From contig JBCFYV010000012.1 in the NCBI GenBank assembly GCA_039000515.1, forward strand, positions 2,510,005-2,574,004: 64,000 nucleotides of DNA, in the 5' to 3' direction. Made by a program: the position numbers and the translations under genes. This DNA comes from Timema cristinae (taxonomy: Eukaryota > Arthropoda > Insecta > Phasmatodea > Timematidae). Below are positions 10,141-22,610 of the stretch, piece by piece. How positions within the stretch are numbered: position 1 is the first letter of the stretch; the number at the start of each line of letters is the position of its first letter. The notes below the pieces were generated by a model. The model made no database searches. It was given only the letters and a program-made list of their open reading frames with translations, and was not told the DNA's origin.

Positions 10141-11483
10141 ACCTAAGTGAATAATTTGATTTTTCCAAACTGAAAAATTGCCCGCATATCTCGCAAACCC
10201 TTTTGACATCACAGACCGACCTGTGACCTCTACAAAAACCGTGACGTTTATGGTCATCAAAACATGTCTGGTTTGTGAACCAACGTCCACAGTCTTTACA
10301 GACCACGATTGGCCTCCACTACAAACCGCTTTAGCGTGGCACTTTCTGCACGTGAACTCGCACTTGTGCGCATTCTTATTACTGAATGGAACACGGTAAA
10401 AATACCCGCACTTAAATGCGGCTGTCAAGGATGTTATGACATCAAAATGGTTTTGCTTATCATTGTGAAAATACAAATCAAGGTATCCCTTAAAGGAATG
10501 TTTGGGGGGAGTAGGCCCCTCATATAGGACCTGCCTCCCCCGACGTTCCCTAACACAATGATTTTGTATTCGGAGAGGTATATTTGAAATGGTTTCAGTT
10601 AAGTTATTCCACCACCTTTCAAAAGATTCACACGGTCATCACGGCATAGTTCCTCTGATTTGTATTTTTGAATAGGATGGCCAATTTTGATTTGTTTAAC
10701 AGTGTTCACGGGCATGCATCCTGGTTCTCTTTTAATGTCACATATAGCTTTGGTGACAACCAATGCAAGGGCAAGCCAAAGTGTGTTGCGATTTTGAATC
10801 GTAATGATTCCTTTGTTATTATGGCTATATGTGCTAGCGGGAGAGAGTTTATCACAATAAGGTGCACTCCCGCAAGGCTCTTTAAAATAGCTGAGTTTAA
10901 CATACAGTGGTGCTGTACTCAAGATCATACTATTACTTTGTAACACACGACTTACGTTATCAAGAACGGCTCGAGCATCTAACTGATCTGATCGCCTAAA
11001 TGAGACATATACAGGATTCAACGTCGAGTCCGTGCTATTCAAAATTAAGCCGACATGGTCATCGGCGCTGATGCCATGGTCCTGCAGCCGATTGAACAAA
11101 TTAGTAATTTGTTCTCCAAGCCAGCTTAATGCGTCACGATCGCTTGCTGGAGCACCAAGATGTACGGTAATTTCTCTGCCGGTATAAAAGAAACGCCTCA
11201 ATAGTTTAATTCTCTCTTCAACGATCCGTAGAGGGACACCATTCGACAGGGCCCTACCTACCTGGTTTACCGGGCCACTATATCCTGATTGCGGGGCTGA
11301 AGACGGTCCTGCTGTTGCCGCCACCACGGACCCCATCTCCCGCACCGCAGTTTGCGCTTGAACACCGTCTCCCTGGCTCGGAGGCGATGATCCTGGGGTG
11401 TGGTGAGGGGACTCGCAGCCGTTGGTGGTGAGGGAATTGTGCTGCCATTTACTGCCTCCATTTAAACTATAACACAAAAGCAC
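10141..11483 (-). pseudogene. Polinton DNA polymerase B, copy 1, N-terminal third, separated by the Penelope insertion
   Basis: A 294-codon open stretch (10599-11483) starts with a low-complexity Ser/Gly/Pro region. It continues into the Polinton PolB N-terminal region ('LRIVEERIKLLRRFF', 'DRDALSWLGEQITNLF', 'SFRRSDQLDARAVLDNV'). After a frame change, 10141-10476 encodes Cys/His clusters such as 'CKDCGRWFTNQTCFDDH' and 'CEICGQFF', a zinc-binding region that precedes the exonuclease domain. The right half of the same gene lies at 7170-4501. Matching sequence in copy 2 (17050-18230) is continuous, which shows the split is secondary. Confidence 0.85.
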
Positions 11484-11729
11484 GTGTCAAAGTAAACACT
11501 TTAAATAAAATTGTTCCAAACATAAGCTTATTTTTTCTCTTTAAAATGTATAATACTTTTCAATTTCAATCTACTTTCGGTATTAATATAATATTTTACA
11601 ATTATTCCTAATTATAATTGCTTTAACTGAAACCAACATTCTCACAGTGTGTGTAATAAATACACTGAATCTTAGTACAGCTACAAATGCCGTCCAGGGC
11701 CGTTAATTTATCATTATGAAGGGCTAAAC
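11484..11729. other. AT-rich spacer upstream of PolB copy 1, no gene seen
   Basis: Sequence between the PolB start and the hAT terminus. No Polinton terminal inverted repeat could be recognised here. A promoter for PolB would be expected in this stretch, but no clear motif stands out. Confidence 0.5.
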
Positions 11730-11749
11730 CAGTGGTTCCCAACCTTTTG
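11730..11749 (+). repeat. hAT-type terminal sequence CAGTGGTTCCCAACC
   Basis: This sequence is typical of the terminal inverted repeats of many animal hAT elements. It lies on the 3' side of the hAT transposase remnant read on the minus strand. The partner terminus is not in the window, so the element is truncated at its 5' side. Confidence 0.6.
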
Positions 11750-12159
11750 TGGCCCATCTCCCCTTTCTGGAGGTTGACTAACACCTATCGCCCCCTTTTC
11801 ATTTTCATTGTATGCCTAATTTTAATTTGAAGTAAGGTGTAAATAATAAAGCAGTTTTATTATTATAAACAATTTTACTACCGTATATAAAAACAACAAA
11901 AGCAGTTTTATCCGGTCACTCTGGAATAAAATAGAAAAAAGTACATTTTTTACAGATTTTTTTAAATAACAAAGAAGTGAAATAATTAACTAAGATCATT
12001 GATGTACATTTAAAAAACAGGAGTAATGTTTTCATTTTTAAATTGGATTCTGGAAAAATTAAGAAAGTTGACAGTTAAAATTTGAAAAAATAAATGAAAG
12101 TTTGAAAATTTGTTATTGTTTTATTTTACCTTTTAAATGGTTGCCTAGTGCTTGGTGGA

Positions 12160-13004
12160 TTTCAGTTAAAGCTTAATAGCCGGCTTTATGTTCATCAAGT
12201 TCAGGCGCAAGTCTCCTTTGAGGCAAATGTCCAACTTAATTCTTTGTTTTGTGAGGAGCTGGACAACAGAACTAAATCCTTTTTCAACTAAATATGTTGA
12301 CGGGAACGAGATGAGAAGTGGTTCAGTTTTTCCCCACAGTTGTGGATAAGTGTCCATAATCTTCACCCATCCTAACTCGTAACCGCTCTGCTTGAAAATG
12401 ATTTTCGCCTCACAGTCATACTTCAGATCTAGAAACTCTGTCTGCAAAGAGTTATCAAGCTTATCCACAGCTTCAAACGAGAATGGATCTAGAATCCAAT
12501 CAGGAATTTGTAACTTGGTCAAATCTTCAAATCTTAATTCTATGTCAGTTTTTAACTGGTCAAGGTGATCAGTAAAAATTAGGATTTTGTCTTCTGGGAG
12601 TTCAGGAGTCCCGTTAGCTGACACTGAACACTTTTTAAGGGTCGGAAACTGAATCAGATCTTTACGGCCAATATTTACCTTGTGAATATCAAACTTGGCG
12701 ATGAATGATGAAATAATTCCTTTGGCCTTGATAAGGTTCATCTTGTTTCCTTGAAGCCTTATATTGACTTTGTTCATTTTTTCAAAAATATCTATAAGGT
12801 ATGCAAGTTCCAACTTGCGTTGCTTCTAATTCTCACTTAAATCAGGATCAGACTGTCGAGAATCTCAGTAACTGTGCAAATAATTCGAAGAAATGGCACA
12901 AACAGTTTTCTTTGGAAAGCCACCTCACGGCCCTATGTAGAAGCAAGCGTTCGAATTCCTCATCATTTTCATGGCAAAGTTGTTGGAACAGATGGTCATT
13001 GAGC
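12160..13004 (-). pseudogene. hAT transposase C-terminal part (ZBED5/SCAND3-like)
   Basis: Bases 12166-12813 hold a 215-codon open stretch ending with 'LISFPSTYLVEKGFSSVVQL' and 'LDICLKGDLRLNLMNIKP', the hAT C-terminal dimerisation region. Upstream, in other frames, 'NDHLFQQLCHENDEEFERL' (about 12955-13002) and 'LLLHRAVRWLSKENCLCHFF' (about 12890-12955) extend the same protein. The DDE catalytic core and the BED finger are absent. The reading stops where tRNA-like SINE sequence begins at about 13003. The mobile source family is clear; the copy is dead. Confidence 0.85.
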
Positions 13005-13200
13005 CAAAAGTCCCGGGTTCGAATCCCGTGTCAATGACTGAGTATATTTTCATCGCTGAGCTGAAAAAACAAGGTTATTTGGCTTGGGGCAATTCAATGA
13101 CTTTGACACCCGTGACTTCAATGTCATAATATTTTGGCCCGAAAGTCCGGGTTCGAATCTCGCTTGGTGAGTTTTTACTCTCCCGAAATGTGGTACACAT
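13003..13200 (+). repeat. Two tRNA-derived SINE T-arm remnants in tandem
   Basis: Pol III B-box-like sequences GGTTCGAATCC (13016-13026) and GGTTCGAATCT (13150-13160) sit 134 bp apart in similar contexts ('gtcccgggttcgaatcccg' and 'gtccgggttcgaatctcg'). No full tRNA cloverleaf can be drawn around either, so they look like pieces of tandem or nested tRNA-derived SINEs. Confidence 0.55.
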
Positions 13201-13201
13201 C

Positions 13202-13475
13202 ACCCTTAGGTGACTGTTGGTCTAGGGTAAGGTGTCAGACTTCATGCTGCGGCCGGTTCAATCCGGTCCCGCAAGATTATCTGATTACCAAACCCTTTCA
13301 CTCTAAGATCTTGTGAATGTGGGGAATGCAGGCTCACTTCGGTTCCACGTAACAGTCTCCTTCATTTCATCTCACATCCCCTACATTACTTTGGTAAGTG
13401 CGATACCCACGTATAAACGCTGTAATAATAGATACATGCATAATAATAATATAATAATATATATGTAATAACCTT
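13202..13475 (+). repeat. tRNA-derived SINE with AAT/ATA-rich tail
   Basis: The A-box-like 'ttggtctagggtaaggtg' lies at 13218-13235 and the B-box GGTTCAATCC at 13255-13264, forming a tRNA-like head. The body 'gtggggaatgcaggctcac' with 'catttcatctcacat' recurs at 36233-36310, and the end is rich in 'ataataata'. It was probably transcribed by RNA polymerase III and moved by a LINE. Confidence 0.7.
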
Positions 13476-14252
13476 CACCATAATTTAGGACACGCTTCTA
13501 AAATGTTCGATTCGGTTTGCTAGTCGTCAACAATTAGTGCAGGTTGAGTTGATCGGTGTCACGAAAAGCTTGTTGGTGGCTAAGTAATAGCTTTGGCTAC
13601 CACATTCTATGAGCTCAAGAGGTCGAGTTCCAGATAACGGGACAATGCGGAGTTAACGAGTCTGCAATGGGGTCGATGTATTAACAACATAGCCTATGGT
13701 TAAAACCAGATGTTGAAATTTGATATATGTGAGTCTATGAACTTTGGGGTTGATGGCGGGAAATAGAGAAAGAAAGTAGAAGAGGGGGCATGACGAGCTG
13801 CGGGGAAGTGAAAGGCAGCCACAGAGTCTTGTGAAGGAACCAATGTTCATTCTACGCCACGCAGCCGTCAGAAAAGCTTTGTGCTCCACGATCGACACCG
13901 TGGACCTTATGCTAATAAACAAATAAATAAAAAAACTCAACACCTCAATCCTAGCCAATAATTAATTTGCAATAATCAATTAACAATCATTAATAATTAA
14001 TCATCAAGAACAAACATGTACGGGGTGGTAAGCGAGGGGGTTGTAGGGGAAAGGGTTGTAGGGGAGGGGATTGTAGGGGAGGAAATTTCGTATTCATCAC
14101 TTAGGAACACAGGAAAGAGGTCAGGAGGGGGTGAGAGGGTAGGGGGAAACCCAACAGCGAATCAGAGAGCGAGGGGCATGGTCACGTGACCAATTTCACC
14201 CAATAGGAAGAGTGGGCTGATGATCCCCACGGGCTACTAATAATATGCGTGG
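13476..14252. other. Intergenic, with a possible LINE 3' tail and a G-rich tandem block
   Basis: 13860-13935 ends in 'ataaacaaataaataaa', which resembles a LINE or SINE 3' tail. 14021-14092 is the G-rich block listed separately. No gene is supported. Confidence 0.5.
14021..14092 (+). repeat. G-rich 15-bp tandem repeat with G-quadruplex potential
   Basis: Three units of 15 bp ('ttgtaggggagggga' and variants, 14041-14085) follow 'ggggtgg' and 'ggggg' runs. This gives at least seven closely spaced runs of three to five G on the plus strand, in an otherwise AT-rich region. Confidence 0.7.
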
Positions 14253-17200
14253 TTTCATGTAGAAAAAAAGTAAAATTTCAAACCTTTTAAAAATGGTATG
14301 TCAGTGTAACTGTCTAGAATGAAATAAAAAAAGGTGACTATTCAGCCCGTCTAAATGATCAACTTTTAGTCGTGGTGAGCGTGTTTTAAGGACTAGAATA
14401 CTCAAAGGGCAGTGTATTAAAATCATCAGTTATTCGTCATTTGGTATACACTGGCCTGTAAACCTCTTTCTGTGAAACGGTACATACAGTCACAAGATCT
14501 TTCCTTACAATTTTTTCTTTGTCTGTATGTTTCTTTCCACAGCCTTTTCGGTGATCATCACTTTCAAAATGACAAAATTAACGTCGTTCTCGTTACCATA
14601 GTTTATGGTGATAACGCGAACCTTGCACACCGTTTTTGTTTTGGCAGAATTGCCACCAACACAAACTCGGTATGCGTAATTATTGGGGCCACCAGATACA
14701 AAGGTGCTAATATAGCTTCCCGGACCGTAACCATGAAGTTTTTTGGTGAGGCCACCTAAATGTCTACGGTCCGTGGACTATAATCCCCGTGGCGTTCCGT
14801 CCTTAGACCACTATCTGTATCATGACACAAAACATGGTCCCCCAATTTTTCAAGGATGCTGTGTAATTGCAACCTAGCCATAGCATTGGTGTAGTATACC
14901 ACCGCCACACTCGTGTTAGGTCTAGGGTGTAACGCGTCATTCGCGTTCTTTTAATTAAGGAACATAACCTCATCATTAACATCACTGATACTGTCTAAGG
15001 TGATGTACGGATCCGTAAGGTACTTGCGGATGCCCTGATAGTCGTTGACAACGGCTAAGTGTGGTAAATCGGGTCTTTGCCCAAACTTTCCTCTTAGTGA
15101 ATTTAAAAAGACTTTAACCAGCGTTGGAGATTAGGGTTTTTACAAACAGAACTGAAATCGAGTTTTACCCCTTCCTTTTTCTAATAATTTTGAATACAAG
15201 CTAACCTTTCCTCTTGTGAGGTACACCACTCTGGCCATTCACTAGTTTCTTGTTTAATTTTCAAAAAATTGTCAATGTACCCGTGAAACAATCCACCAGA
15301 ACGTGTCTGACGATCGTAAACAGATACATTCCACTCCCACAACTTATGTTTTGATTCAACGGTGTAGCCATTTTTAATGGCTTTCCGGATCTCGTCAATC
15401 ACACAGATGCCTGTCAACCAGCGATCTTTTTTGTCGTTGTGCTGATATGTGCCTGGGTTTTTCTCTTCCCCCCCATTTCCTACACAATATGAACATTAAC
15501 TTGTCATGAATCCGTGTAGGCAATACGGGCATGAATAAATACCGCGGAGGTGACACGGTAACTTTGAATTTGCCTTCTACTTTAACTAAGAACCGCCAAT
15601 TTGTATCAAAGTGAAATTTTTGGTGGCCGTTGGGATATTTATTGTACTTGCAAACGTAAGGATACAATTAACACACATCCAAGTACTTGATCTTCTCTCT
15701 ATAAGAAAGGTCTGCTTCGTGGAAGATTTTGATACCATTTTTACGACCGCCAAAAATGCGTGCCTGTGACTGAGGGGCTCTTTGTTATATACTTTGTACT
15801 GAAGTACATAGTGTTTCAAGTCCTTGGCTGTGCGTCTCATTGCATTAAACATACACTGCCACATCTCTACGACCATGTAGCCAGCATTCTTTAATTTTTC
15901 CACCCAGGCCATGGTCGATTCATAGCGCGGTTTCCATGGTCAAGGGCAGCTGTTTTTGACAGGGTTGGTCCTTTCAGGATAACAGAGAAGGCACCTGTGC
16001 TAATATTAGCCTCAGATTTGGAAGACGGTGGTGGTATATCCAGCTTTAACAATGCCGTTGCCTGTCACCCAAATACATATTCCTCACGGTCGTTATACGA
16101 ATGAGAGATAGAAACAAGCGATCGTTGGTCTGCACACTAGTAATCACCGTTAGGGATGATACCGATGGTTTTCTCCATAAGATGACTTTGGCAGTAAAAC
16201 ATCATGGCCACTCCAGCGATCGAACACGCCTCTCTGAAAGGATCCACCTTAGCTTTATCCACGAGCATATATATAAACCTTATGCATGCCTTCCGTAGGA
16301 TCTCTACATCTTTCATACAATACATTTACTACTCGTAATTAAAATAAAAACACATTTTTCTTCGACCAACGCGTCATACCACTTTTCAAAGTTTTCCTTT
16401 CCCTTAACTGACATCTCACCGATGCCGTAGTTTTTCCTTTGGTGGCAAGGGACCCCTACAACCTTGTTTTATTTTTTATTGAAAAAATGGGGTAAATGTC
16501 CCTTGGCCAAAGTCTCGTCCAAGATGAATATTTTGGGTATCTTGGCAAACGACATTGGAAGAAGTTCAACGAGTCAATAAATTGGAGCGGCCTGTAACGC
16601 CTGGATATGATTTTCCACCGTTCATTATGAGCTCTGGAGTCCTTTTTTTACCTCCATCATATATTTTAAAATACAATTTCCATCATAGACCTTGGTATTA
16701 TGGCTAGAAGGGTGATGTACTTAAATTTTGTTTTTTAACTCGCTCTAGAAATCCGAAATTTGGGCCATTGCAGCATCACATTTGAATATACGTGTCCTTT
16801 CACTCCCACATTCGGTGCAATTATGGTCCTTTTCATCGATATGAAGTAAGGCTTTGCAACATGTCTGCAAGATACAGTGTTTAGATTCTGGCAAGTATGT
16901 TCTGACCTCACCTTGAAGAAGCGTTTCTGTCTGAATTCAAAATCATAGAATACGAACATGAAATTGTTCTTTTTCTGGGACGGCTTTGATGGGGTTGACT
17001 TCATATAGCAGAAATGAGCAAAAGGACGACGGGTCTCGAATACTCTACAAAACGTCTATTAACACTTTTGTGAATAATTTGACTTTTACAAATTGAAATA
17101 TTTACCACAGACCTCACAAACCTTTTTGATCACAGATCGACATGTGACCTCTTCAAAAACCGGGACGTTTATGCTTACCAAAACAAGTCTGGCTGTGAAC

Positions 17201-18370
17201 TAATGCCCACAGTCTTTACAGGCCACAGATCTACCTCCACTGCAAACCGCTTTAGTGTATCACTTCTTGCACGCAGATTGACATTTGTGCGCATTCTTAT
17301 GATCAAATGGCACACGACACTCACAGTAAAAATAGGAGCAATTAAAACGCGGCTGTCAAGGATTTTATGACATCAAAATGGTTTTACTTATCGTTGTGAA
17401 AATACATATCAAGCTAGTCCTTAAAGTAATTTTGGAAGGGTTAGGTCCTTCATATAGGACTTGCATCCCCCCGACGTTCCCTGAGCACTGTGATTTTGTA
17501 TTCGGAGAGGTATATTTGAAATTGTTTAAGTTCAGTGATCTCACCACATTTCAAAAGATTCTAACGGGCATCAAGGCATAGCTCCTCTGCTTTGAGTTTT
17601 TAAATAAGACGAACCATTTTGATTTTTTAAGTGGTGTTCATGTCCCTTCATCCCGGTTCTCTTTTATGATCACATATAGCTTTTGGCTACAATCAACCCA
17701 CGGGCAAGGCAAAGTGTATAATTATTTTTAATTGTAATGATATTTTTTTTGTTACGACTATACTTGCTAGCATGGATAGCTTATCACATTAACGTGCACT
17801 CCCACGAGGTTACTTTAAATAGCTGAGTTTAACGTACATTGGTGCCGTACTTAAGAACAAATTATTACTCTGCCACACGTGACTTACGTTATCAAGCATG
17901 GCTTGTGTGTTTCAAACTGATCCAACCACCTAAATGAGACGTGTACAGGATTCAACGTTGAGTCCGCTCTGTTCAAAAGTAAGCAGACATGGTAGTTAGC
18001 GCTGACACCATGGTCTTGCAGCGATTGAGCAAAACAGTAATTTCTCTTCAAGCCAGCTTAATGTGTCACGATCGCTTGGTGGAGCACCAAGATGTACGGT
18101 AACTTTTCTACCGATATAAAAGAAACGCCTCAGTTGTTTTATTCTCTCCTCGACGATTTGAATAGAAATATCATTGCGACAATGCTCCACCAACCTGATT
18201 TACCGGGCCACAAATTCCCGTCTATGGTGCTGATGACGGCCCCACCAACAACATATTCAAGCCTTCAAGGGGCTATGATTCCCTCATTTCTCGCCCCTAA
18301 AACTACCAGCTTGTGGAAAGACGTCTCCGTTCTGGAACGGCAAAGCTCCCCCGGTTAAATGGGGCTGCGT
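14253..18370 (-). pseudogene. Polinton DNA polymerase B, copy 2, uninterrupted but heavily decayed
   Basis: Collinear with copy 1 over its whole length. The 3' flank 'aaaatggtatgtcagtg' (about 14280) matches 4430. C-terminal blocks lie at 14390-14990, palm/fingers at 15180-15910, the middle region at 16100-16330, the exonuclease at 16740-17000 ('FVFYDFE'), zinc-binding Cys/His clusters at 17060-17330 and the N-terminal 'IVEERIKQLRRFFYIG' at about 18090-18180. Stops and frameshifts are denser than in copy 1, and the two copies differ by many substitutions. No ATPase, integrase or capsid sequence accompanies it, so this is a fragment of a second element or of a local duplication. Confidence 0.88.
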
Positions 18371-18927
18371 ATGTTTGGGTTCGGACCGAGTCTTTCACAT
18401 GGCTTGTAAGTGGGTGGATTGAGCCAACATCTTTGTAATCACCGGCTTTTGGGATGACGCCTCCACTACCCTAGCTAAAAGGCACTTTTATATTTCACAC
18501 AATGTGCGGGACATTTAATTTACTTTAAGGTTCTATTTGATAAGTGTTTTCACCTATTAGTATTACATTAGAGGTTTAATAATCAATCTGCTCATTATAT
18601 GCTCTTTCAACTTATAATATTAATACAATTTTATACATCAATATTTTTACTATTTTAATTGAAATAATAATCTCACCTATGGTTGCATCAATTACATCCA
18701 GAGCCGAAAAAAATCCTTTAAAGACACTTGTAGTACTAGGTGTGGTGGTGGAGGTGATATTACCGGAACCTTCACAGACACCAGATATGCAGGAGATATC
18801 CTAAAATCGTTTCATGATCTGAAACAAACATAACTTTGTATTAGAATCTTTTAACATAAGTTATGGCCATAAATAATCATACAGAAACTACCTATTAATC
18901 TTATTAGTCATTTTCACAATAATAGCT
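18371..18927. other. AT-rich stretch, no gene recognised
   Basis: About 110 bp at 18680-18790 is less AT-rich and gives short open frames in both directions (for example around 'actaggtgtggtggtggagg'), but I recognise no protein. The rest is AT-rich and featureless. Confidence 0.4.
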
Positions 18928-18929
18928 AT

Positions 18930-18992
18930 GGTACTGCCGGGACATCTAGATCAGGCGGTAGGCATTCTACCACTGAGCCAAGGTGTCATCAA
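18930..18992 (-). repeat. tRNA-like SINE head fragment
   Basis: On the minus strand, 'ACACCTTGGCTCAGTGGTAG' resembles a tRNA D-arm with an A-box (plus-strand 18970-18981), and a partial T-arm region follows. It shares the 'acaccttgg' start with the SINE head at about 36810. It is not a complete tRNA. Confidence 0.5.
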
Positions 18993-20824
18993 TAATATTA
19001 CAACAATAAAATCACCTTAAATGATCTTATATTTCCCGTTTAGCATTTATAAAATAATAAACTAATAACCCCAATTTTGTTCATTAAATCCCCCAACAAT
19101 TTATCACATTCAAATTTTGAATAAATTTATCATTGTGCTATTTTGTTTTTATTTGGCTTTTAAAAGCTAATTATTTTTTCTTACAAATCTGATCTTTCAT
19201 TGGCCATCATTTACCAACCATTTGCGATCAATTCCTCCAGGTAGACACCAAGGGCCATCAAATCCGCTGATGTCTGCGGATCTCCCCACAGCTCATTCTT
19301 TAAATACACAACGCAACAGATTAGTTTGATTTTTTGTATAGCTTGAATTAAAGAATATTAAACAGACTATCTACGTGATGTAATAGTAAGATAAAATTAT
19401 CTCCAGAGTATTATGTGAATCTAAGACACTTAGCAGCGTTAGCTCGTCCAGGGCAATGATTTATACAATGTACTGTATGATAACACACGCCTCACTTTAA
19501 AGCGTTAAACTGTTCTTGGTGTCTGTATTTAAAAGCTCAATAGTAATCCGATGGTAAACGTTGCAGATCTATTCTCTTTGTTTAGAAATAGATAGCATTT
19601 TTTAGCGGTGAGAAGGGGTGTTTAGATATTTCGAAGAGTACAATAGTGCTTTTAAGCCCAAGAATTGTGTTTAAATGGTTTGTTTTTATGCATTTAGGCT
19701 GGAATATTCAATGTCTTTCATAAGTGCAGGGTCGTAGAAACTGATGGCATTGTGGTATTTTAAAACATTATCCTCAATAAACACATTATTATGTTAATTA
19801 AATATACACTCGTTCGAAACATCTTTTAAATAAAATTTAGTTTTTAATAAATTACCCTTAAATAATGTCATAGTTTGTAATACATGTATTCAATAAACTA
19901 CCCTTAAATAAAAATACATTATTTAATTTATTAGAAACACTCTTGTTTATACGATTTTAAAATAATATTTTGCCATATGTAAACTACCAAAACATTAATT
20001 ACCATTTAACTATAGCTAGGAATCAAGTTTTTTCAATAAACTACCCTTGATTATAATAAACACTTGTTCCGGCATAATTTTATCAAATGTTATCCAAAAA
20101 AGTGGCTGCTTAGACACCTTCTAACTATCCATAGTTTTAATTATCATATACCTATTAACATTAATAAACTTAGACAACTCTGCGATGGTTTATTGTCATT
20201 TTGTAATAAATTTAATTTAAACACTTTAATTTAACAACAAATAAATAATGAGTGTGCCTGTTAGAAAAGTACATTTACGCACCCAGATCCGTCAGCGAAG
20301 CGTAATCACTCATCCTGGTGTAGTATTTATTTGGGATATATGCTCCAAAAAAGTTTAATACAAGAAAACTCACCAAGTGCCCAACTATTGCTGCACCAAC
20401 TTACTGTTTCCCACTCACAAAAAAGACAACACTTGCCACTACCAAAATATCGATCAACTGTACGAAGAAAAATCTTGACTTGTAAAGTGTTCTATTCCTC
20501 GGGGTGGGGTGTGGAAAGTGTGTGACGCGCCTGCGCAAAATGGATTGTTATGCCAGAGTTAATTGGTCTACGTAAATTCTACCAGCTCCGCGTGTGTTGA
20601 CCTTGATATTCTAACCCCTCCCTCTCGTCATTTGTCGTGTTGACCGATGTTTTGTATTTACCTTTCTCCCCCCTCTTTGAGCTTGTATAATCATATAAAT
20701 ACTGGTGTTGTTCAACATGGACGGTACTTCTTGACAGGGCTGTCCTCTAGGACACACCTTGGGTGTCCAGGAAATATTCGCAAGGTACAGAATCTCTCTT
20801 CGACGAGATATAGACGTTATTATG
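18993..20824. other. AT-rich intergenic region with imperfect ~100-bp repeats near 19.8-20.1 kb
   Basis: The phrase 'aataaactacccttaaataa' and variants occur near 19850, 19900 and 20035, each with an 'acact.gttc' phrase in its neighbourhood, suggesting a decayed tandem repeat. 20500-20720 is GC-richer ('gtgtgtgacgcgcctgcgc') and has a TATAAATA-like site near 20693, but no gene follows. The short open frame at 20331-20525 looks accidental. Confidence 0.4.
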
Positions 20825-21480
20825 GAAAACATTTCGGACTTAGAATCTATCTCGTCGTATTCAACTTTTAAATATGCAGAACGTTTTGGACTTAGAATAT
20901 TTTCTTCGTATTTAACTTGTAATAATTTCAAAACTTTGGACTTATAAATATGTCAAACATTTTGGACTAAGAATATTTTCTTCGTATTTAACTTGTAATA
21001 ATATCGAAACTTGGGACTTATAAAAATATCTAACATTTTGAACTTAGAATCTTTTTTGTCGTATTTAATCTATAAATATGTAGAAGTGTTGGACTTAGAA
21101 TATTTTCTTGGTATTTAACTTGTAATAATGTCAAAACTTTAGACTTATAAATATGTCAAACATTTTGAACTTAGAAGCTTTTTGTCGTATTTAATTTATA
21201 AATATGTAGAACGTTTTGGACTTAGATAAATATGTCAAAAATATTTAACTTAGAATCTTTTCTTCATATCTAACTTGTAATTATTTCAAAATATTGGACT
21301 TAAGATAAATATGTCAAAACATATTGAACTTAGAATCTTTTCTTCATATCTAATTTATAATTATGCCCAAATATTTGGACTTAGATAAATATGTCAAACA
21401 TTTTGAACTTAGAATCTTTTTCGTCGTATTCGACTTATAAATATGCCTAACGTATTGGACTTAGAACTTTAGCATCACTA
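20825..21480 (+). repeat. Composite satellite: alternating ~51-bp and ~25-bp units
   Basis: The long unit reads roughly 'cttagaatattttcttcgta' followed by 'tttaacttgtaataat'; the short unit is 'ggacttataaatatgtcaaa'. They alternate as about 76-bp pairs between 20880 and 21180 and become irregular to 21480. Every unit begins with a 'ttggactta' or 'ttgaactta' phrase. No coding sequence is seen. Confidence 0.75.
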
Positions 21481-22529
21481 TAAATGTTGTAGTCTATTCT
21501 GGACTTGAAATATTTTACCTTACCAGGAATCATTTGTTAACTAATAAATGTTTGTTTTGCATCGCCAATATGGCGTCTATACTAATTGTTTAGTAAGGAA
21601 TATTTTTCTTTGCGCGACTGATATAACAGGGATATCTGTGGGTAATTGTTTATATCAAAATTGCCCATCAGGCAGTAGGAAGTTTTTTTATTGTAAATGT
21701 AAAGTTATAAATGTTTTGGTATGATCCCGTTTTTAACTGAATGGCCCATACGGCAATAGTTTTGTATTATCGTTACAAAAGGAGCATTTTTTGTCTGCAT
21801 AGCCAATTTTGTATTGGAATATTGTCGTCATTTAACTCATTAGCCTTGCGGGCTTATAAGGTTCATTATTCATGGTTGTCAATTACGATATTATAATCGT
21901 ATGCTAAAGGTTACATAAATTGTAAGTAATTCAAGATTTTACAACCAAATTTCGTATTTCAATACTATGTTCAAGTTTATTCTCTCAACCAATAAAACTA
22001 CAAATTGTTATCAATGACATATAGTCTTCTAAATCAAGGTTTCCTGCTTTATCATTCGCCTTTCCTGTTGTTATGAACTTCAACATAATTGAGGGGTGAG
22101 TTCGTGGAGAATATAAGTAAATGGGCCCGTGGTCGGCCTGTTTACTTTTGTTTGTATCCTCACAGCCGCTCTGCAATTATTGTATTTTCTTATGTTATTT
22201 CTTATTGTCCGTTGTGCGCCAGCCTTATTCTTCGGGGAAGAGTAAGGGCGGTGTTACACTGGGTTACGTGTTTAATACTCAAGGATAAGCTATTCAATGA
22301 AAGGATTTCACAGACACAGACAAAAGTCATGCTCCGATGCTTCCAGAAGGGGAGAACGAGAGCAAGTTCCAACACGTACCGACCAATTGGTCACACCGTG
22401 TGGTTCGCAAAAATATAAAACGGGTTGTCGCGTTTCGCGAAGTTCTGGAACAAAGAAACAGAGATTACATAATATTAGTAATATTGGGGGTAAAAAAGGG
22501 GGGTAAGAAATTGAGAAACCGACTAAGGT
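21481..22529. other. Intergenic, no gene recognised
   Basis: AT-rich to 21960, then mixed composition. Short open frames at 22089-22600 overlap each other in different frames and resemble nothing I know. The right border is the A-run of the LINE at about 22531-22539 (Ts on the plus strand). Confidence 0.4.
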
Positions 22530-22610
22530 TTTTTTTTAGAGTTACGTGCGGAGACACTACTCTATGGGGGCTGGGTGAGAGCCTCCCAAACCACTGTTGA
22601 CACATCTCGC

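Noticed and set aside
13003..13290. Functional tRNA genes
   Set aside because: Only A/B-box pieces are present; acceptor stems do not pair and the anticodon arms are not convincing, so they are SINE parts.
13653..13958. 101-codon minus-strand frame
   Set aside because: Overlaps what looks like a LINE or SINE tail; no protein resemblance.
20331..20525. 64-codon frame before the satellite
   Set aside because: Short, no recognisable motif, no supporting context.
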